In this document: in pieces, positions 37,690 to 48,621 of the stretch
Layout: each line of letters starts with the position of its first letter
Numbering within the stretch: position 1 is the first letter of the stretch
Origin: Streptomyces sp. NBC_01264
GTDB lineage: Bacteria > Actinomycetota > Actinomycetes > Streptomycetales > Streptomycetaceae
Reading direction: 5' to 3'
Assembly: GCF_026340675.1 (NCBI RefSeq)
Contig: NZ_JAPEOX010000001.1
Span: 3,472,001 to 3,536,000 of the forward strand
DNA length: 64,000 bases
The notes under the pieces: generated by a model
The model's database searches: none
Told to the model about the DNA's origin: nothing
What the model saw: the letters and a program-made list of their open reading frames with translations, nothing else
Position numbers and translations under genes: made by a program

Positions 37690-37802
37690 GTCTCCCCCTC
37701 GCCGTGCGTCGATTCGCCGTGCGGGCCCCACGGGCCGCGGCACCCCAAGCATCCGCACGGCGAGGTGCGGACACAAGGAGTCGGCGGGAGGCGGCGATCG
37801 GC

Positions 37803-38711
37803 CTACCCGGCCCGCCTCGGCACGGGTACCCGTACGAGATCCGCGGCGATCGTCAACTCCCCCTCGAAGCCGGCCGCCCGGGCCTGCCGTTCGAACTCCG
37901 ACGGATCGGTGTAGCGCTGCGAGAAGTGCGTCAGCACGAGGTGCCGCACGCCCCCGTCCCGCGCCACCCGCGCCGCCTGCCCCGCGGTGAGGTGCCCGTG
38001 GTCGGTGGCCAGTTGGACGTCCTCGTCGAGGAAGGTCGACTCGATGACCAGCATGTCGCAGCCCGCCGCGAGCTCCTCGACGCCTTCGCAGAGCCGGGTG
38101 TCCATGACGAAGGCGAACCGCTGTCCGGCCCGCGCCTCACTGACCTCGTCGAGGGTGACTCCGCCGATGGAGCCCTCCCGCTGGATCCGGCCCACGTCCG
38201 GCCCCTTGATGCCGTGGAGCGCGAGCAGTTCGGGCAGCATCCGGCGCCCGTCGGGCTCGGTGAGCCGGTAGCCGAAGGACTCCACCGGGTGCGAGAGCCG
38301 TACCGCGTCCAGGGTGTACGCGTCCCCGCGCGCCAGGATCCCGTCCTCGGCGACGGGTTCCTCCGCGAGCTGCACGGTCTCGCGGTAGGCCGTGGCGTAC
38401 CGCAGCCGGTCGAAGAACTTCTGTCCGGAGGCCGGGTAGTGGGCGGTGACGGGGTGCGGGACCCGGTCGAGGTTGATCCGCTGGATGACCCCGGCGAGAC
38501 CGAGGCTGTGGTCACCGTGGAAGTGGGTGACGCAGATCCGGTTGATGTCGTGCGCGGCCACCCCGGCGCGGAGCATCTGGCGCTGGGTTCCCTCGCCGGG
38601 ATCGAAGAGGATGCCCTCGCCGTCCCAGCGCAGCAGGTAGCCGTTGTGGTTGCGGTGGCGGGTGGGCACCTGGCTGGCGGTGCCCAGCACCACGAATTCT
38701 CGTGACGACAC
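37803..38711 (-). CDS. rnz: Ribonuclease Z
   Basis: A 302-residue MBL-fold endonuclease that trims tRNA 3' ends. [11 protein letters not shown] is the metal site. Further ligands appear at [20 protein letters not shown] and [11 protein letters not shown] 38711 lies 3 bases after the HIT gene, which is in the same direction. Confidence 0.95.
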   Translation of the reverse strand: MSSREFVVLGTASQVPTRHRNHNGYLLRWDGEGILFDPGEGTQRQMLRAGVAAHDINRICVTHFHGDHSLGLAGVIQRINLDRVPHPVTAHYPASGQKFFDRLRYATAYRETVQLAEEPVAEDGILARGDAYTLDAVRLSHPVESFGYRLTEPDGRRMLPELLALHGIKGPDVGRIQREGSIGGVTLDEVSEARAGQRFAFVMDTRLCEGVEELAAGCDMLVIESTFLDEDVQLATDHGHLTAGQAARVARDGGVRHLVLTHFSQRYTDPSEFERQARAAGFEGELTIAADLVRVPVPRRAG

Positions 38712-38714
38712 GGT

Positions 38715-39074
38715 TTATCCCGGGGGCCATTCGAAGCCACGGCCGCCGAGGACGTGGGCGTGGGCGTGGAAGACGACCTGGCCGGCGCCGGCGCCGGTGT
38801 TGAAGACGAGCCGGTAGCCGCGTTCGGCGAGCCCCTCGTCTACCGCGACGCGGCCGGCCTCGGCCAGGACCTCGGCGGCGGTCCCGGGCTCCGCGGCCGC
38901 GAGGGAGGCGGCGTCCGGGTAGTGCGCCTTCGGGATGACGAGGACGTGGGTGGGCGCCTGCGGGTTGATGTCGCGGAAGGCGACGGTCGTGTCCGTCTCC
39001 CGGACGACCGTCGCGGGAATGTTCCCGGCGACGATCTTGCAGAACAGGCAGTCGGCCTGCGGTTCCCCGGCCAT
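38715..39074 (-). CDS. HIT family protein
   Basis: A 119-residue nucleotide-binding hydrolase. CLFCKIVAGNIPATVV holds an N-terminal Cys pair and HAHAHVLGG is the histidine triad. It probably hydrolyses purine nucleoside phosphoramidates or similar. It lies between rsmE and rnz in one direction. Confidence 0.94.
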   Translation of the reverse strand: MAGEPQADCLFCKIVAGNIPATVVRETDTTVAFRDINPQAPTHVLVIPKAHYPDAASLAAAEPGTAAEVLAEAGRVAVDEGLAERGYRLVFNTGAGAGQVVFHAHAHVLGGRGFEWPPG

Positions 39075-39223
39075 GTGCTGAGCCCTTCGTGACGGGTGAT
39101 CGGTTCCGGCATCGTATCCACCGCCACCCCGCCGGACCCGTCAGGGCCGGGCGCCCTTCAGCACCGGCGGCCCGTCACGACTACCGGCCCGTCACGGCCA
39201 CCGCCCCGTCGTCCCGCCGTCCC

Positions 39224-39257
39224 GTCAGGACCAGCGCCCCGTCAGGACCAGCGCCCC
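39224..39257. repeat. 17-bp tandem duplication spanning the rsmE stop
   Basis: GTCAGGACCAGCGCCCC occurs at 39224-39240 and 39241-39257. The rsmE stop (39242-39244) is in the copy nearer the gene. More degenerate CCCGTCA units precede it back to about 39170. Confidence 0.95.
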
Positions 39258-39985
39258 GTCCGCGCCAGCAGGACCGCCGCCGCAGCCGTGCCCGCCGTGG
39301 AGGTGCGCAGCACCGAGGGGCCCAGCCGGTACGGGTGCGCCCCGGCCGCGGCGAAGGCGGCCAGTTCGTCCGGGGAGACCCCGCCCTCGGGTCCGACGAC
39401 CAGGACGATGGAGCCGGCGGCCGGCAGTTCCGCGATGGCCAGCGCGCCCGAGGGTGCGTCCCGGTCCTCGTGCAGGACCACCGCGAGGGCGGCCTCCGCG
39501 AGCAGCGCCGCCACCTGCTTGGTGGACAGTGCCTCCGCGACCTCGGGGAAGCGGACCCGGCGGGACTGCTTGCCCGACTCCCGGGCGGTGGCCCGCCACT
39601 TCGCGAGGGATTTGGCTCCCCGGTCGCCGCGCCACTGGGTGATGCAGCGCGAGGCCTGCCAGGGCACGATCGCGTCGACGCCGGTCTCCGTCATGGTCTC
39701 GACGGCGACCTCGCCCCGGTCGCCCTTGGGCAGCGCCTGGACGACGGTGATCCGTACGGCCGGCTCCGGCTCCTCGAAGGCCCCGGACACGGAGACGACG
39801 AGGCGGTCCTTGCCCTCGGCGGCCGTCACGACGGCCTCGGCCCAGCCTCCCCGGCCGTCGGTCAGCACGAGGGCCTCGCCGGGCCCCAGCCGCTTCACGG
39901 AGACCGCGTGGCGGCCTTCGGAACCGTCCAGGACGAACTCCGGTCCCGCGGGAACCTTTTCGACCACGAACACCGGGGCGGTCAT
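39242..39985 (-). CDS. rsmE: 16S rRNA (uracil1498-N3)-methyltransferase
   Basis: A 247-residue SPOUT methyltransferase that modifies U1498 of 16S rRNA. The knot region shows IVLVVGPEGGVSPDEL and LRTSTAGTAAAAVLL. The ATG overlaps the stop of the nitronate monooxygenase gene (ATGA). The last residues RTGRWS are encoded in a tandem-duplicated segment. Confidence 0.95.
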   Translation of the reverse strand: MTAPVFVVEKVPAGPEFVLDGSEGRHAVSVKRLGPGEALVLTDGRGGWAEAVVTAAEGKDRLVVSVSGAFEEPEPAVRITVVQALPKGDRGEVAVETMTETGVDAIVPWQASRCITQWRGDRGAKSLAKWRATARESGKQSRRVRFPEVAEALSTKQVAALLAEAALAVVLHEDRDAPSGALAIAELPAAGSIVLVVGPEGGVSPDELAAFAAAGAHPYRLGPSVLRTSTAGTAAAAVLLARTGRWS

Positions 39986-41082
39986 GACGCACTCCTCATC
40001 TGCATTGCCTTCAACGCGTTCTGCGCCGCGCCGAGTTCCGCCGCGAGCACCTCCACCAGCTCCCCGGCCGGCAGGGCCCGCGCCAGCCGGTGCCCCTGGC
40101 CCGCCCACAGGGCCATGCCCTGCGGGTCCCCGGCCGCCGCGGCGGCCTTGCGCAGCGGCGCGGTCAGGTGGTGGACCTGCGGGTACGCGGCCGGGGCGTA
40201 CGGGCCGTGCTCGCGCATGAACCGGTTGACCAGTCCGCGGGCCGGCCGTCCCGAGAAGGCCCGGGTCAGCTCCGTCCGGACGAACAGCGGGTCGGTCAGG
40301 GCCTTCTTGTGCAGGGGGTGCGCGCCGGACTCCGGGCAGGCCAGGAAGGCCGTGCCGAGCTGCGCGGCCTCCGCGCCCGCGGCGAGCAGCGCGGCGATCT
40401 GCGAGCCGCGCATCAGGCCGCCCGCCGCGATGATCGGGAGGGCCACGGCCTCGCGCACCTGCGCGACGAGCGCGAGCAGGCCGACTCCGGCGGTTCCGTC
40501 GCCCTGCGGGTCGTCGCGGTGGGTGCCCTGGTGGCCGCCCGCCTCCACCCCCTGGACGCAGACGGCGTCGGCGCCGGCCGCCTGGGCGGCGCGGGCCTCC
40601 TCGACGGAGGTGACGGTGGCGATCGTGTACGTACCGACCTTGCGCAGGCAGGTGAAGGCCGCGGGCGAGGGCAGGCCGAAGGTGAAGGAGACGACGGGTA
40701 CCGGGTCTTCGATGAGAATGGCCAGTTTGGCGTCGTAGCCGTCGTCGATGGTGCCGATGATGTCCTCGTCGGCGAGGGAGATCTCGTACCAGGAGGCCTC
40801 GCTGGCGAGGTGCCCGCGGTAGGCCTCCAGGGCGGCCGGGTCCGCGTGGGAGGCCTGCGGCAGGAAGAGGTTGACGCCGAAGGGGCGGCGGGTGAGCGCC
40901 CGCAGCCGCTTGATCTCCTGGTACATGCCGTCGGCGGTCTTGTAGCCGCCGGCGAGGAAGCCCAGTGCCCCCGCTTCGCACACGGCGGCCGCGAGCGGCG
41001 GGCAGGACGCGCCGCCCGCCATGGGCGCCTGCACGATCGGGTACGCGAAGAGACCGTTCGGTGCGGAGGACATGAGCTGCAT
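39982..41082 (-). CDS. Nitronate monooxygenase (2-nitropropane dioxygenase-like)
   Basis: A 366-residue FMN enzyme that oxidises alkyl nitronates such as propionate 3-nitronate. PIVQAPMAGGASCPPLAAAV starts the barrel. GADAVCVQGVEAGGHQGTH contains the catalytic His region, and IIAAGGLMRGSQIAALLAAGAEAAQLGTAF binds the FMN phosphate. An ATG at 41073 is an alternative start. It is coupled to rsmE by a 4-base overlap. Confidence 0.92.
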   Translation of the reverse strand: MQLMSSAPNGLFAYPIVQAPMAGGASCPPLAAAVCEAGALGFLAGGYKTADGMYQEIKRLRALTRRPFGVNLFLPQASHADPAALEAYRGHLASEASWYEISLADEDIIGTIDDGYDAKLAILIEDPVPVVSFTFGLPSPAAFTCLRKVGTYTIATVTSVEEARAAQAAGADAVCVQGVEAGGHQGTHRDDPQGDGTAGVGLLALVAQVREAVALPIIAAGGLMRGSQIAALLAAGAEAAQLGTAFLACPESGAHPLHKKALTDPLFVRTELTRAFSGRPARGLVNRFMREHGPYAPAAYPQVHHLTAPLRKAAAAAGDPQGMALWAGQGHRLARALPAGELVEVLAAELGAAQNALKAMQMRSAS

Positions 41083-41185
41083 CGTGCCATGTCCCGCTCA
41101 CGGGACCGAATCACGGCATTCGCCTGGCATAGTCCCGTTCCCCGGGGTGCCCGAATACCGCCGCCGCCCTGCCGCCCCGCATGCC

Positions 41186-41222
41186 GCGAGCCCGGTCCGG
41201 GGCATCCCCGGACCGGGCTCGC
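41186..41222 (-). terminator. Terminator of the hrcA-dnaJ operon
   Basis: A perfect 17-bp stem (41186-41202 with 41206-41222) and a 3-base loop lie 43 bases after the dnaJ stop. Confidence 0.88.
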
Positions 41223-41239
41223 AGGTGTTCTCGTACGCT

Positions 41240-41285
41240 GCTCAGCGCCCGTCGAAGGCGTCGCTCAGCGCCCGTTGAAGGCGTC
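41240..41285. repeat. 23-bp tandem duplication spanning the dnaJ stop
   Basis: A 23-bp unit (beginning GCTCAGCGCCCGT) occurs at 41240-41262 and 41263-41285 with a single mismatch. The second copy holds the last codons and stop of dnaJ. The first copy repeats them after the stop. Confidence 0.95.
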
Positions 41286-42401
41286 CTTCAGACGGCTGAA
41301 CAGGCCTTGCTGACCCGGCGCGAACTGGCCCATCGGCCGCTCCTCGCCCCGCAGCTTGGCCAGCTGGCGCAGCAGGTCCTCCTGCGCCGGGTCCAGCTTG
41401 CCCGGGGTGGTGACCTCGACGTGCACGATCAGGTCGCCGCGCCCGCCACCGCGCAGGTGGGTGACGCCGCGCCCGTGCAGCGGGATCGCCTGCCCGGACC
41501 CGGTGCCGGGCCGGATGTCGATCTCCTCCAGGCCGTCCAGCGTCTCCAGCGGGCACTTGGTGCCCAGGGCCGCCGCGGTCATCGGGATGGTGACCGTGCA
41601 GTGCAGGTCGTCCCCGCGCCGCTGGAAGGTCGGGTGCGGCAGCTCGTGGATCTCCACGTACAGGTCACCGGCGGGGCCGCCGCCGGGGCCGACCTCGCCC
41701 TCGCCCGCGAGCTGGATCCGGGTGCCGTTCTCGACGCCGGCCGGGATCTTGACGGTGAGGCTGCGGCGGGAGCGGACCCGGCCGTCGCCCGCGCACTCGG
41801 GACACGGGGTCGGGACCACGGTGCCGAAGCCCTGGCACTGCGGGCAGGGGCGCGAGGTCATGACCTGGCCCAGGAAGGACCGGGTGACCTGCGAGACCTC
41901 ACCGCGGCCGCGGCACATGTCGCAGGTCTGCGCCGAGGTGCCGGGGGCGGCGCCTTCACCGGAGCAGGTGGTGCAGACGACGGCCGTGTCGACCTGGATG
42001 TCCTTGGTCGTGCCGAAGGCCGCCTCGTCCAGTTCCAGGTCGAGGCGGATCATGGCGTCCTGGCCGCGGCGGGTCCGCGAGCGCGGTCCGCGCTGCGAGG
42101 ACTGACCGAAGAAGGCGTCCATGATGTCGGAGAAGTTGCCGAAGCCACCCGCTCCGAAGCCGCCGGCCCCGCCGCCGCCCGCGGAGGACAGGGGGTCGCC
42201 GCCGAGGTCGAAGACCTGCTTCTTCTGCGGGTCCGAGAGGACCTCGTAGGCGGCGTTGATCTCCTTGAAACGCTCTTGCGTCTTGGGATCGGGGTTCACA
42301 TCCGGGTGCAGCTCGCGTGCGAGCCGCCGGAATGCCTTCTTGATCTCGTCCTGCGATGCGTCGCGGCGCACGCCGAGAACGGCGTAGTAGTCCGTGGCCA
42401 C
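41265..42401 (-). CDS. dnaJ: Molecular chaperone DnaJ
   Basis: A 378-residue Hsp40 co-chaperone of the type with a full zinc domain. The J domain (1-68) contains the HPD motif in ELHPDVNPD. A Gly-rich linker (GGGGAGGFGAGGFGNF) follows. Four zinc repeats CTTCSGEG, CDMCRGRG, CPQCQGFG and CPECAGDG are intact. As the hrcA-linked gene it is the second dnaJ paralogue of Streptomyces, not the dnaK-operon one. GTG 42401 follows hrcA directly. Confidence 0.95.
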   Translation of the reverse strand: MATDYYAVLGVRRDASQDEIKKAFRRLARELHPDVNPDPKTQERFKEINAAYEVLSDPQKKQVFDLGGDPLSSAGGGGAGGFGAGGFGNFSDIMDAFFGQSSQRGPRSRTRRGQDAMIRLDLELDEAAFGTTKDIQVDTAVVCTTCSGEGAAPGTSAQTCDMCRGRGEVSQVTRSFLGQVMTSRPCPQCQGFGTVVPTPCPECAGDGRVRSRRSLTVKIPAGVENGTRIQLAGEGEVGPGGGPAGDLYVEIHELPHPTFQRRGDDLHCTVTIPMTAAALGTKCPLETLDGLEEIDIRPGTGSGQAIPLHGRGVTHLRGGGRGDLIVHVEVTTPGKLDPAQEDLLRQLAKLRGEERPMGQFAPGQQGLFSRLKDAFNGR

Positions 42402-43418
42402 TTACGACTCCGCCAGGATCTGTCCGACGTAACGTGCCACTGCGCGTACCGCTCCCATCGTTCCGGGGTAGTCCATGCGGGTCGGTCCGACCACGCCGAG
42501 TTTGGCGACTGCTTCGCCGCCCGAACCGTAGCCGACCGAGACGACGGACGTGGAGTTCAGTCCCTCGTAGGCGTTCTCATGCCCGATCTTTACGGCCATT
42601 CCCGACTCATTGGCCTCGCCCAGCAGCTTGAGGAGCACGACCTGCTCCTCCAGCGCTTCGAGCACCGGCCTGATCGTCAGGGGAAAATCGTGTCCGAAGC
42701 GGGTGAGGTTGGCGGTGCCGCCGATCATCAGCCGCTCCTCCGCCTCCTCGACCAGCGTTTCGAGAAGGGTGTCGAGGACGGCCTTCACCGTCACCCGGTC
42801 CTCGTTCTCGAAGGACTCCGGAAGGTCCTTCACCAGCGGCGGCACGTCGGTGAACCGGCGGCCGACGACACGGCTGTTGAGGCGGGCCCGCAGGTCCGCG
42901 AGCGAGGTGTCCGCGAAGGGGGTCTGGCAGTCGACGAGCCGCTGCTCGACCCGGCCGGTGTCCGTGATGAGGACGAGCATCAGGCGGGCCGGGGCCAGCG
43001 AGAGCAGTTCCACGTGCCGGACGGTGGACCGGGTGAGCGAGGGGTACTGGACGACGGCGACCTGCCGGGTCAGCTGCGCGAGCAGCCGCACGGTACGGCC
43101 GACGACGTCGTCGAGGTCGACGGCCCCGTCGAGGAAGTTCTGGATGGCCCGGCGCTCGGGCGTCGAGAGCGGTTTGACCCCCGCCAGCCTGTCGACGAAG
43201 AGGCGGTAGCCCTTGTCGGTGGGGATCCGGCCGGCGCTGGTGTGGGGCTGGGCGATGTAGCCCTCGTCCTCCAGCACGGCCATGTCGTTGCGCACGGTGG
43301 CGGGCGAGACGCCGAGCCGGTGCCGCTCGGTGAGCGCCTTGGAGCCGACCGGCTCCTCCGTCCCGACGTAGTCCTGGACGATGGCGCGCAGCACTTCGAG
43401 TCTGCGATCGCTGAGCAT
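42402..43418 (-). CDS. hrcA: Heat-inducible repressor HrcA
   Basis: A 338-residue repressor of heat-shock genes. The N-terminal winged helix contains [31 protein letters not shown], and the C-terminal GAF-like domain includes [14 protein letters not shown] [15 protein letters not shown]. It binds CIRCE, and a clear CIRCE lies 55 bases ahead of its start, so it autoregulates the hrcA-dnaJ operon. The dnaJ start is the next base after its stop. Confidence 0.96.
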   Translation of the reverse strand: MLSDRRLEVLRAIVQDYVGTEEPVGSKALTERHRLGVSPATVRNDMAVLEDEGYIAQPHTSAGRIPTDKGYRLFVDRLAGVKPLSTPERRAIQNFLDGAVDLDDVVGRTVRLLAQLTRQVAVVQYPSLTRSTVRHVELLSLAPARLMLVLITDTGRVEQRLVDCQTPFADTSLADLRARLNSRVVGRRFTDVPPLVKDLPESFENEDRVTVKAVLDTLLETLVEEAEERLMIGGTANLTRFGHDFPLTIRPVLEALEEQVVLLKLLGEANESGMAVKIGHENAYEGLNSTSVVSVGYGSGGEAVAKLGVVGPTRMDYPGTMGAVRAVARYVGQILAES

Positions 43419-43473
43419 CGCGCGCACACCTCCATCGTTTCCGTCGTTCGTGGCTTCGGCAGGCTCCTGCCTG

Positions 43474-43500
43474 CTGGCACTCCGGGCGTTCGAGTGCCAG
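43474..43500 (-). promoter_or_regulatory. CIRCE element (HrcA operator)
   Basis: CTGGCACTC, nine bases, GAGTGCCAG. It matches the CIRCE consensus (TTAGCACTC-N9-GAGTGCTAA) with G/C replacing the outer A/T in a symmetric way. Confidence 0.92.
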
Positions 43501-43572
43501 AGATCCCCCGGCCAGTGTACGGCGGGGTGGTACACCCCTAGCAAGGGCGGCCCGCCAAGGTAGCGTCGCGGC

Positions 43573-44298
43573 ATGGACGTGCGTTGGGAAGAGGCGGGCT
43601 GGGAACGACTCACCGAACGGGCCGGCCGAAAGCGCCTGCCGGTGTGGGATTGCACCGTGGGACTGGTGGTGGGCGAGGATTCGGCCCTCCTGATCGACCC
43701 CGGGTCCTCCCTGCGGGAAGGCGCGCTGGTGTGGGCCGAGGCGGAGCGGCTGGCGGGGCGCCGCGTGACCCATCTCGCATTCACACACGGACATTTCGAC
43801 CACGTTCTGGGCGGGGCGGCGTTCGCGGGGGCGGAGGTGTACGGCCCGGTCGGGCTGGACGCCCTGCTCTCCGTGAGCCGGGACGAGCTGCGGGCCGACG
43901 CGGTCCGGCACGGCCTGGCCGAGGCCGAGGCGGCCGAGGCGGCGGACCTGCTGGTGATCCCCCGGCACCTGGTGTCGGGCGAGTGGACGCTCGACCTGGG
44001 CGGGGTGCAGGTGCTGCTGGCGAACGTGGGCCCGGGGCACACCCGGCACGATCTGGCCGCCTTCGTGCCCGGCGCGCGCGAGGTGGTCTTCTGCGGCGAC
44101 CTCGTCGAGGAGTCGGGCGAGCCGCAGGCCGGCCCGGACGCGACGCCCCGGCAGTGGCCGGCGGCCCTGGACCGCCTCCTCACCCTGGGCGGGGACGACG
44201 CTCTGTACGTGCCGGGTCACGGAGCGGTGGTCGACGCGGCCTTCGTACGTGCCCAACGCGACACACTGGCCGCCCGCTTCGGCGTGTCGGGCCGCTGA
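43573..44298 (+). CDS. MBL-fold metallo-hydrolase
   Basis: A 241-residue hydrolase. [12 protein letters not shown] is the metal site, with further ligands in [20 protein letters not shown] and [15 protein letters not shown] lies 6 bases before the ATG, so it is probably leaderless. The substrate is unknown. It is divergent from hrcA. Confidence 0.9.
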   Translation: MDVRWEEAGWERLTERAGRKRLPVWDCTVGLVVGEDSALLIDPGSSLREGALVWAEAERLAGRRVTHLAFTHGHFDHVLGGAAFAGAEVYGPVGLDALLSVSRDELRADAVRHGLAEAEAAEAADLLVIPRHLVSGEWTLDLGGVQVLLANVGPGHTRHDLAAFVPGAREVVFCGDLVEESGEPQAGPDATPRQWPAALDRLLTLGGDDALYVPGHGAVVDAAFVRAQRDTLAARFGVSGR

Positions 44299-44326
44299 AC
44301 CGGCCCGCTCTCCTACCCTCGGCCGG

Positions 44327-45124
44327 ATGCGCGAGTACTCCCCCGACCTGACCCCGCAGTGGAAGCGCTCCAAGCCCGTCCCCGAGGTACCGGCCGATCC
44401 GGACCTGGTGGTCGAGGTGGCGGGTACGGACTTCTGCGGCGCGGTGGTCGCCTGCGAGGCGGGCACGGTCACCCTGGAGGACCGCTTCGGCAAGCGCCGC
44501 GTCTTCCCCCTCGAACCCCGCGGCTTCCTCCTGGACGGCGCGGTGGTGACCCTGACCCGCCCGCCCCGGGGGCCGTCCGCCCCGGCCCGTACGGCCTCGG
44601 GCTCCCTCGCCGTGCCCGGGGCCCGTGCGCGGGTGGCCCGGGCGGGCCGGATCTACGTGGAGGGCCGCCACGACGCCGAACTGGTCGAACGGGTCTGGGG
44701 CGACGACCTGCGGATCGAGGGCGTCGTGGTGGAGTACCTGGAGGGCATCGACGACCTCCCTGCCGTCGTCGCCGACTTCGCCCCCGCGGCCGACGCCCGG
44801 CTGGGCATCCTGGTGGACCACCTGGTCCCGGGCTCCAAGGAGTCCCGCATCGCCGCCGCGGTGACCTCCCCGCACGTCCTGATCGTGGGCCACCCGTACG
44901 TGGACGTCTGGCAGGCGGTGAAACCCTCGGCCCTGGGCATCCCCTCCTGGCCGGTGATCCCGCCCGGCCAGGACTGGAAGACGGGCATCTGCCGCGCCCT
45001 GGGCTGGCCGGAGAACACCGGAGCCGCCTGGCAGCACATCCTGTCCCGCGTGACCTCGTACAAGGACCTGGAGCCGACCCTCCTGGGAGCGGTGGAGCAC
45101 CTGATCGACCACGTGACGGCGTAG
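44327..45124 (+). CDS. DUF3097 family protein
   Basis: A 265-residue actinobacterial protein of the DUF3097 family. Typical segments are YVEGRHDAELVERVWGDDLR, HLVPGSKESRIA and HPYVDVWQAVKP. The YVEGRHDAELVE region looks Toprim-like. TACCCT lies 7 bases before the ATG, implying a leaderless mRNA. It is convergent with hemW. The function is not known. Confidence 0.88.
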   Translation: MREYSPDLTPQWKRSKPVPEVPADPDLVVEVAGTDFCGAVVACEAGTVTLEDRFGKRRVFPLEPRGFLLDGAVVTLTRPPRGPSAPARTASGSLAVPGARARVARAGRIYVEGRHDAELVERVWGDDLRIEGVVVEYLEGIDDLPAVVADFAPAADARLGILVDHLVPGSKESRIAAAVTSPHVLIVGHPYVDVWQAVKPSALGIPSWPVIPPGQDWKTGICRALGWPENTGAAWQHILSRVTSYKDLEPTLLGAVEHLIDHVTA

Positions 45125-45152
45125 CCCCGCAGGGCCAGGCCCCCGGAGGGGG

Positions 45153-46385
45153 TCAGTCGACCAGGTCCCGGACCACCGCGTCGGCCAGGAGCCGCCCACG
45201 GAGGGTCAGGACGGCCCGCCCGGCCGCGTACGGGCCCGCCTCGAGGAGACCGTCCGCCAGGGCCCGCCCGGCCGCGGCAAGGCCCGCAGGGACCAGCAGG
45301 GACAGCGGCACCCCGTCCACGAGCCGGAGCTCCAGCAGGATCCGCTCCACCCGCCGGTCCTCCTCCGAGAGGAGCTCCCGCCCGGCCCCGGGCGACCGCC
45401 CCTCCGCCAGCGCAGCCGCGTACGCGCCGGGATGCTTCACGTTCCACCACCGCACCCCGCCCACGTGCGAGTGCGCCCCGGGCCCGGCCCCCCACCAGTC
45501 GGCCCCGCGCCAGTACAGCTCGTTGTGGAGGCACCGCCCGGCCTCGGAGGTGGCCCAGTTCGAGACCTCGTACCAGGAGTACCCCGCCTCGGCCATCACC
45601 GAGTCGAGGATCAGGTACCGGTCCGCGTGGACGTCGTCGTCCGTCATCGGGACCTCGCCCCGCCGGATCCGCCGCGCCAGCTGGGTGCCCTCCTCCACGA
45701 TCAGCGCATAGGCGCTGATGTGATCGGGCCCGGCCCCCAGCGCCGCCGACAGCGACGCCCGCCAGTCCTCGTCCGATTCCCCCGGCGTCCCGTAGATCAG
45801 GTCCAGGTTCACGTGCTCGAAGCCCGCCGCCCGCGCCTCCGCGACGCAGGCCTCCGGCCGCCCGGGGGTGTGCGTACGGTCCAGGACCTTCAGGACGTGC
45901 TGCTTCGCGCTCTGCATGCCGAAGGAGATCCGGTTGAAGCCGCCCGCGCGCAGCTCCGCCAGGTACTCCGGGTTCACCGACTCCGGATTGGCCTCGGTGG
46001 TGACCTCGGCGTCCTCGGCCAGCCCGAATTCCTCGCGGATCGCCGCGAGCATCCGTACGAGGTCGCCGGCGGGCAGCAGCGTGGGCGTGCCGCCGCCCAC
46101 GAACACGGTCCGTACGGCCCGGGGGTCGTCCCCCAGGACCTTCCGCGCCAGCCTGACCTCGTCGATCAGGGTGTCGGCGTAGTTCTCCCGGGAGGCGAGC
46201 ACACCGCCGGTGCCCCGCAGCTCGGTGGCCGTGTAGGTGTTGAAGTCGCAGTACCCGCAGCGCGTGGCGCAGTACGGAACGTGCAGGTAGAACCCGAGCG
46301 GCCGCTCGCCTGCTCCCGCGAGGGCGTGGAGCGGCAGCGAGCCGTCTTCGGGCATGGGTTGACCGTCGGGCAGTGCGGAAGGCAT
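45153..46385 (-). CDS. hemW: Radical SAM heme chaperone HemW
   Basis: A 410-residue radical SAM protein formerly annotated as oxygen-independent coproporphyrinogen oxidase. The cluster motif CATRCGYCDF is present. GGGTPTLL and the HemN C-terminal domain follow. It delivers heme to apoproteins. ATG 46385 (MPSALPDGQ) is preferred. GTG 46403 would add six residues. Confidence 0.93.
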   Translation of the reverse strand: MPSALPDGQPMPEDGSLPLHALAGAGERPLGFYLHVPYCATRCGYCDFNTYTATELRGTGGVLASRENYADTLIDEVRLARKVLGDDPRAVRTVFVGGGTPTLLPAGDLVRMLAAIREEFGLAEDAEVTTEANPESVNPEYLAELRAGGFNRISFGMQSAKQHVLKVLDRTHTPGRPEACVAEARAAGFEHVNLDLIYGTPGESDEDWRASLSAALGAGPDHISAYALIVEEGTQLARRIRRGEVPMTDDDVHADRYLILDSVMAEAGYSWYEVSNWATSEAGRCLHNELYWRGADWWGAGPGAHSHVGGVRWWNVKHPGAYAAALAEGRSPGAGRELLSEEDRRVERILLELRLVDGVPLSLLVPAGLAAAGRALADGLLEAGPYAAGRAVLTLRGRLLADAVVRDLVD

Positions 46386-46442
46386 GGGCCCATTGTCCCG
46401 CACTGCCCCAAGGTCGTTTACGGTCCTGCGCGGTGCCCGGTG

Positions 46443-48335
<1,893 letters not shown>

Positions 48336-48528
48336 GGACATCCTCCGGACCACGCGGCAGGGCATGTACAGGGCTTGTAACTGGCGAGTAACCATCGAGC
48401 AGTGATCAGACTAGGGGCCCTCCGCCTGGCGCGTAAGGGCCCCTGGGCCGCCGATTCATAACGAAGCGGACGCCCGCGACCGGCCCGCGACCGCGCATTC
48501 CGGTCCGCGGCCGGATGCGGGACCGGAT

Positions 48529-48569
48529 GTGAAGAGGCCCCCGCGCCGGAGCGCGGGGGCCTGCTTCAC
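48529..48569 (-). terminator. lepA terminator
   Basis: GTGAAG-AGGCCCCCGCGC pairs with GCGCGGGGGCCT-(g)-CTTCAC around a 4-base loop, about 50 bases after the lepA stop. Confidence 0.88.
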
Positions 48570-48585
48570 ATCTGCTTCGTATCCA

Positions 48586-48617
48586 ATGACGTCGCCGATG
48601 ACGTCTGTGATGACGTC
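48586..48617. repeat. Three ATGACGTC units, 12-bp period, at the lepA 3' end
   Basis: ATGACGTC occurs at 48586, 48598 and 48610. The last unit ends 4 bases before the lepA stop triplet at 48622. Confidence 0.9.
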
Positions 48618-48621
48618 GCGG

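Noticed and set aside
39982..39985. Four-base overlaps (ATGA/GTGA) as possible annotation errors
   Set aside because: They recur at many gene junctions here and are ordinary translational coupling.
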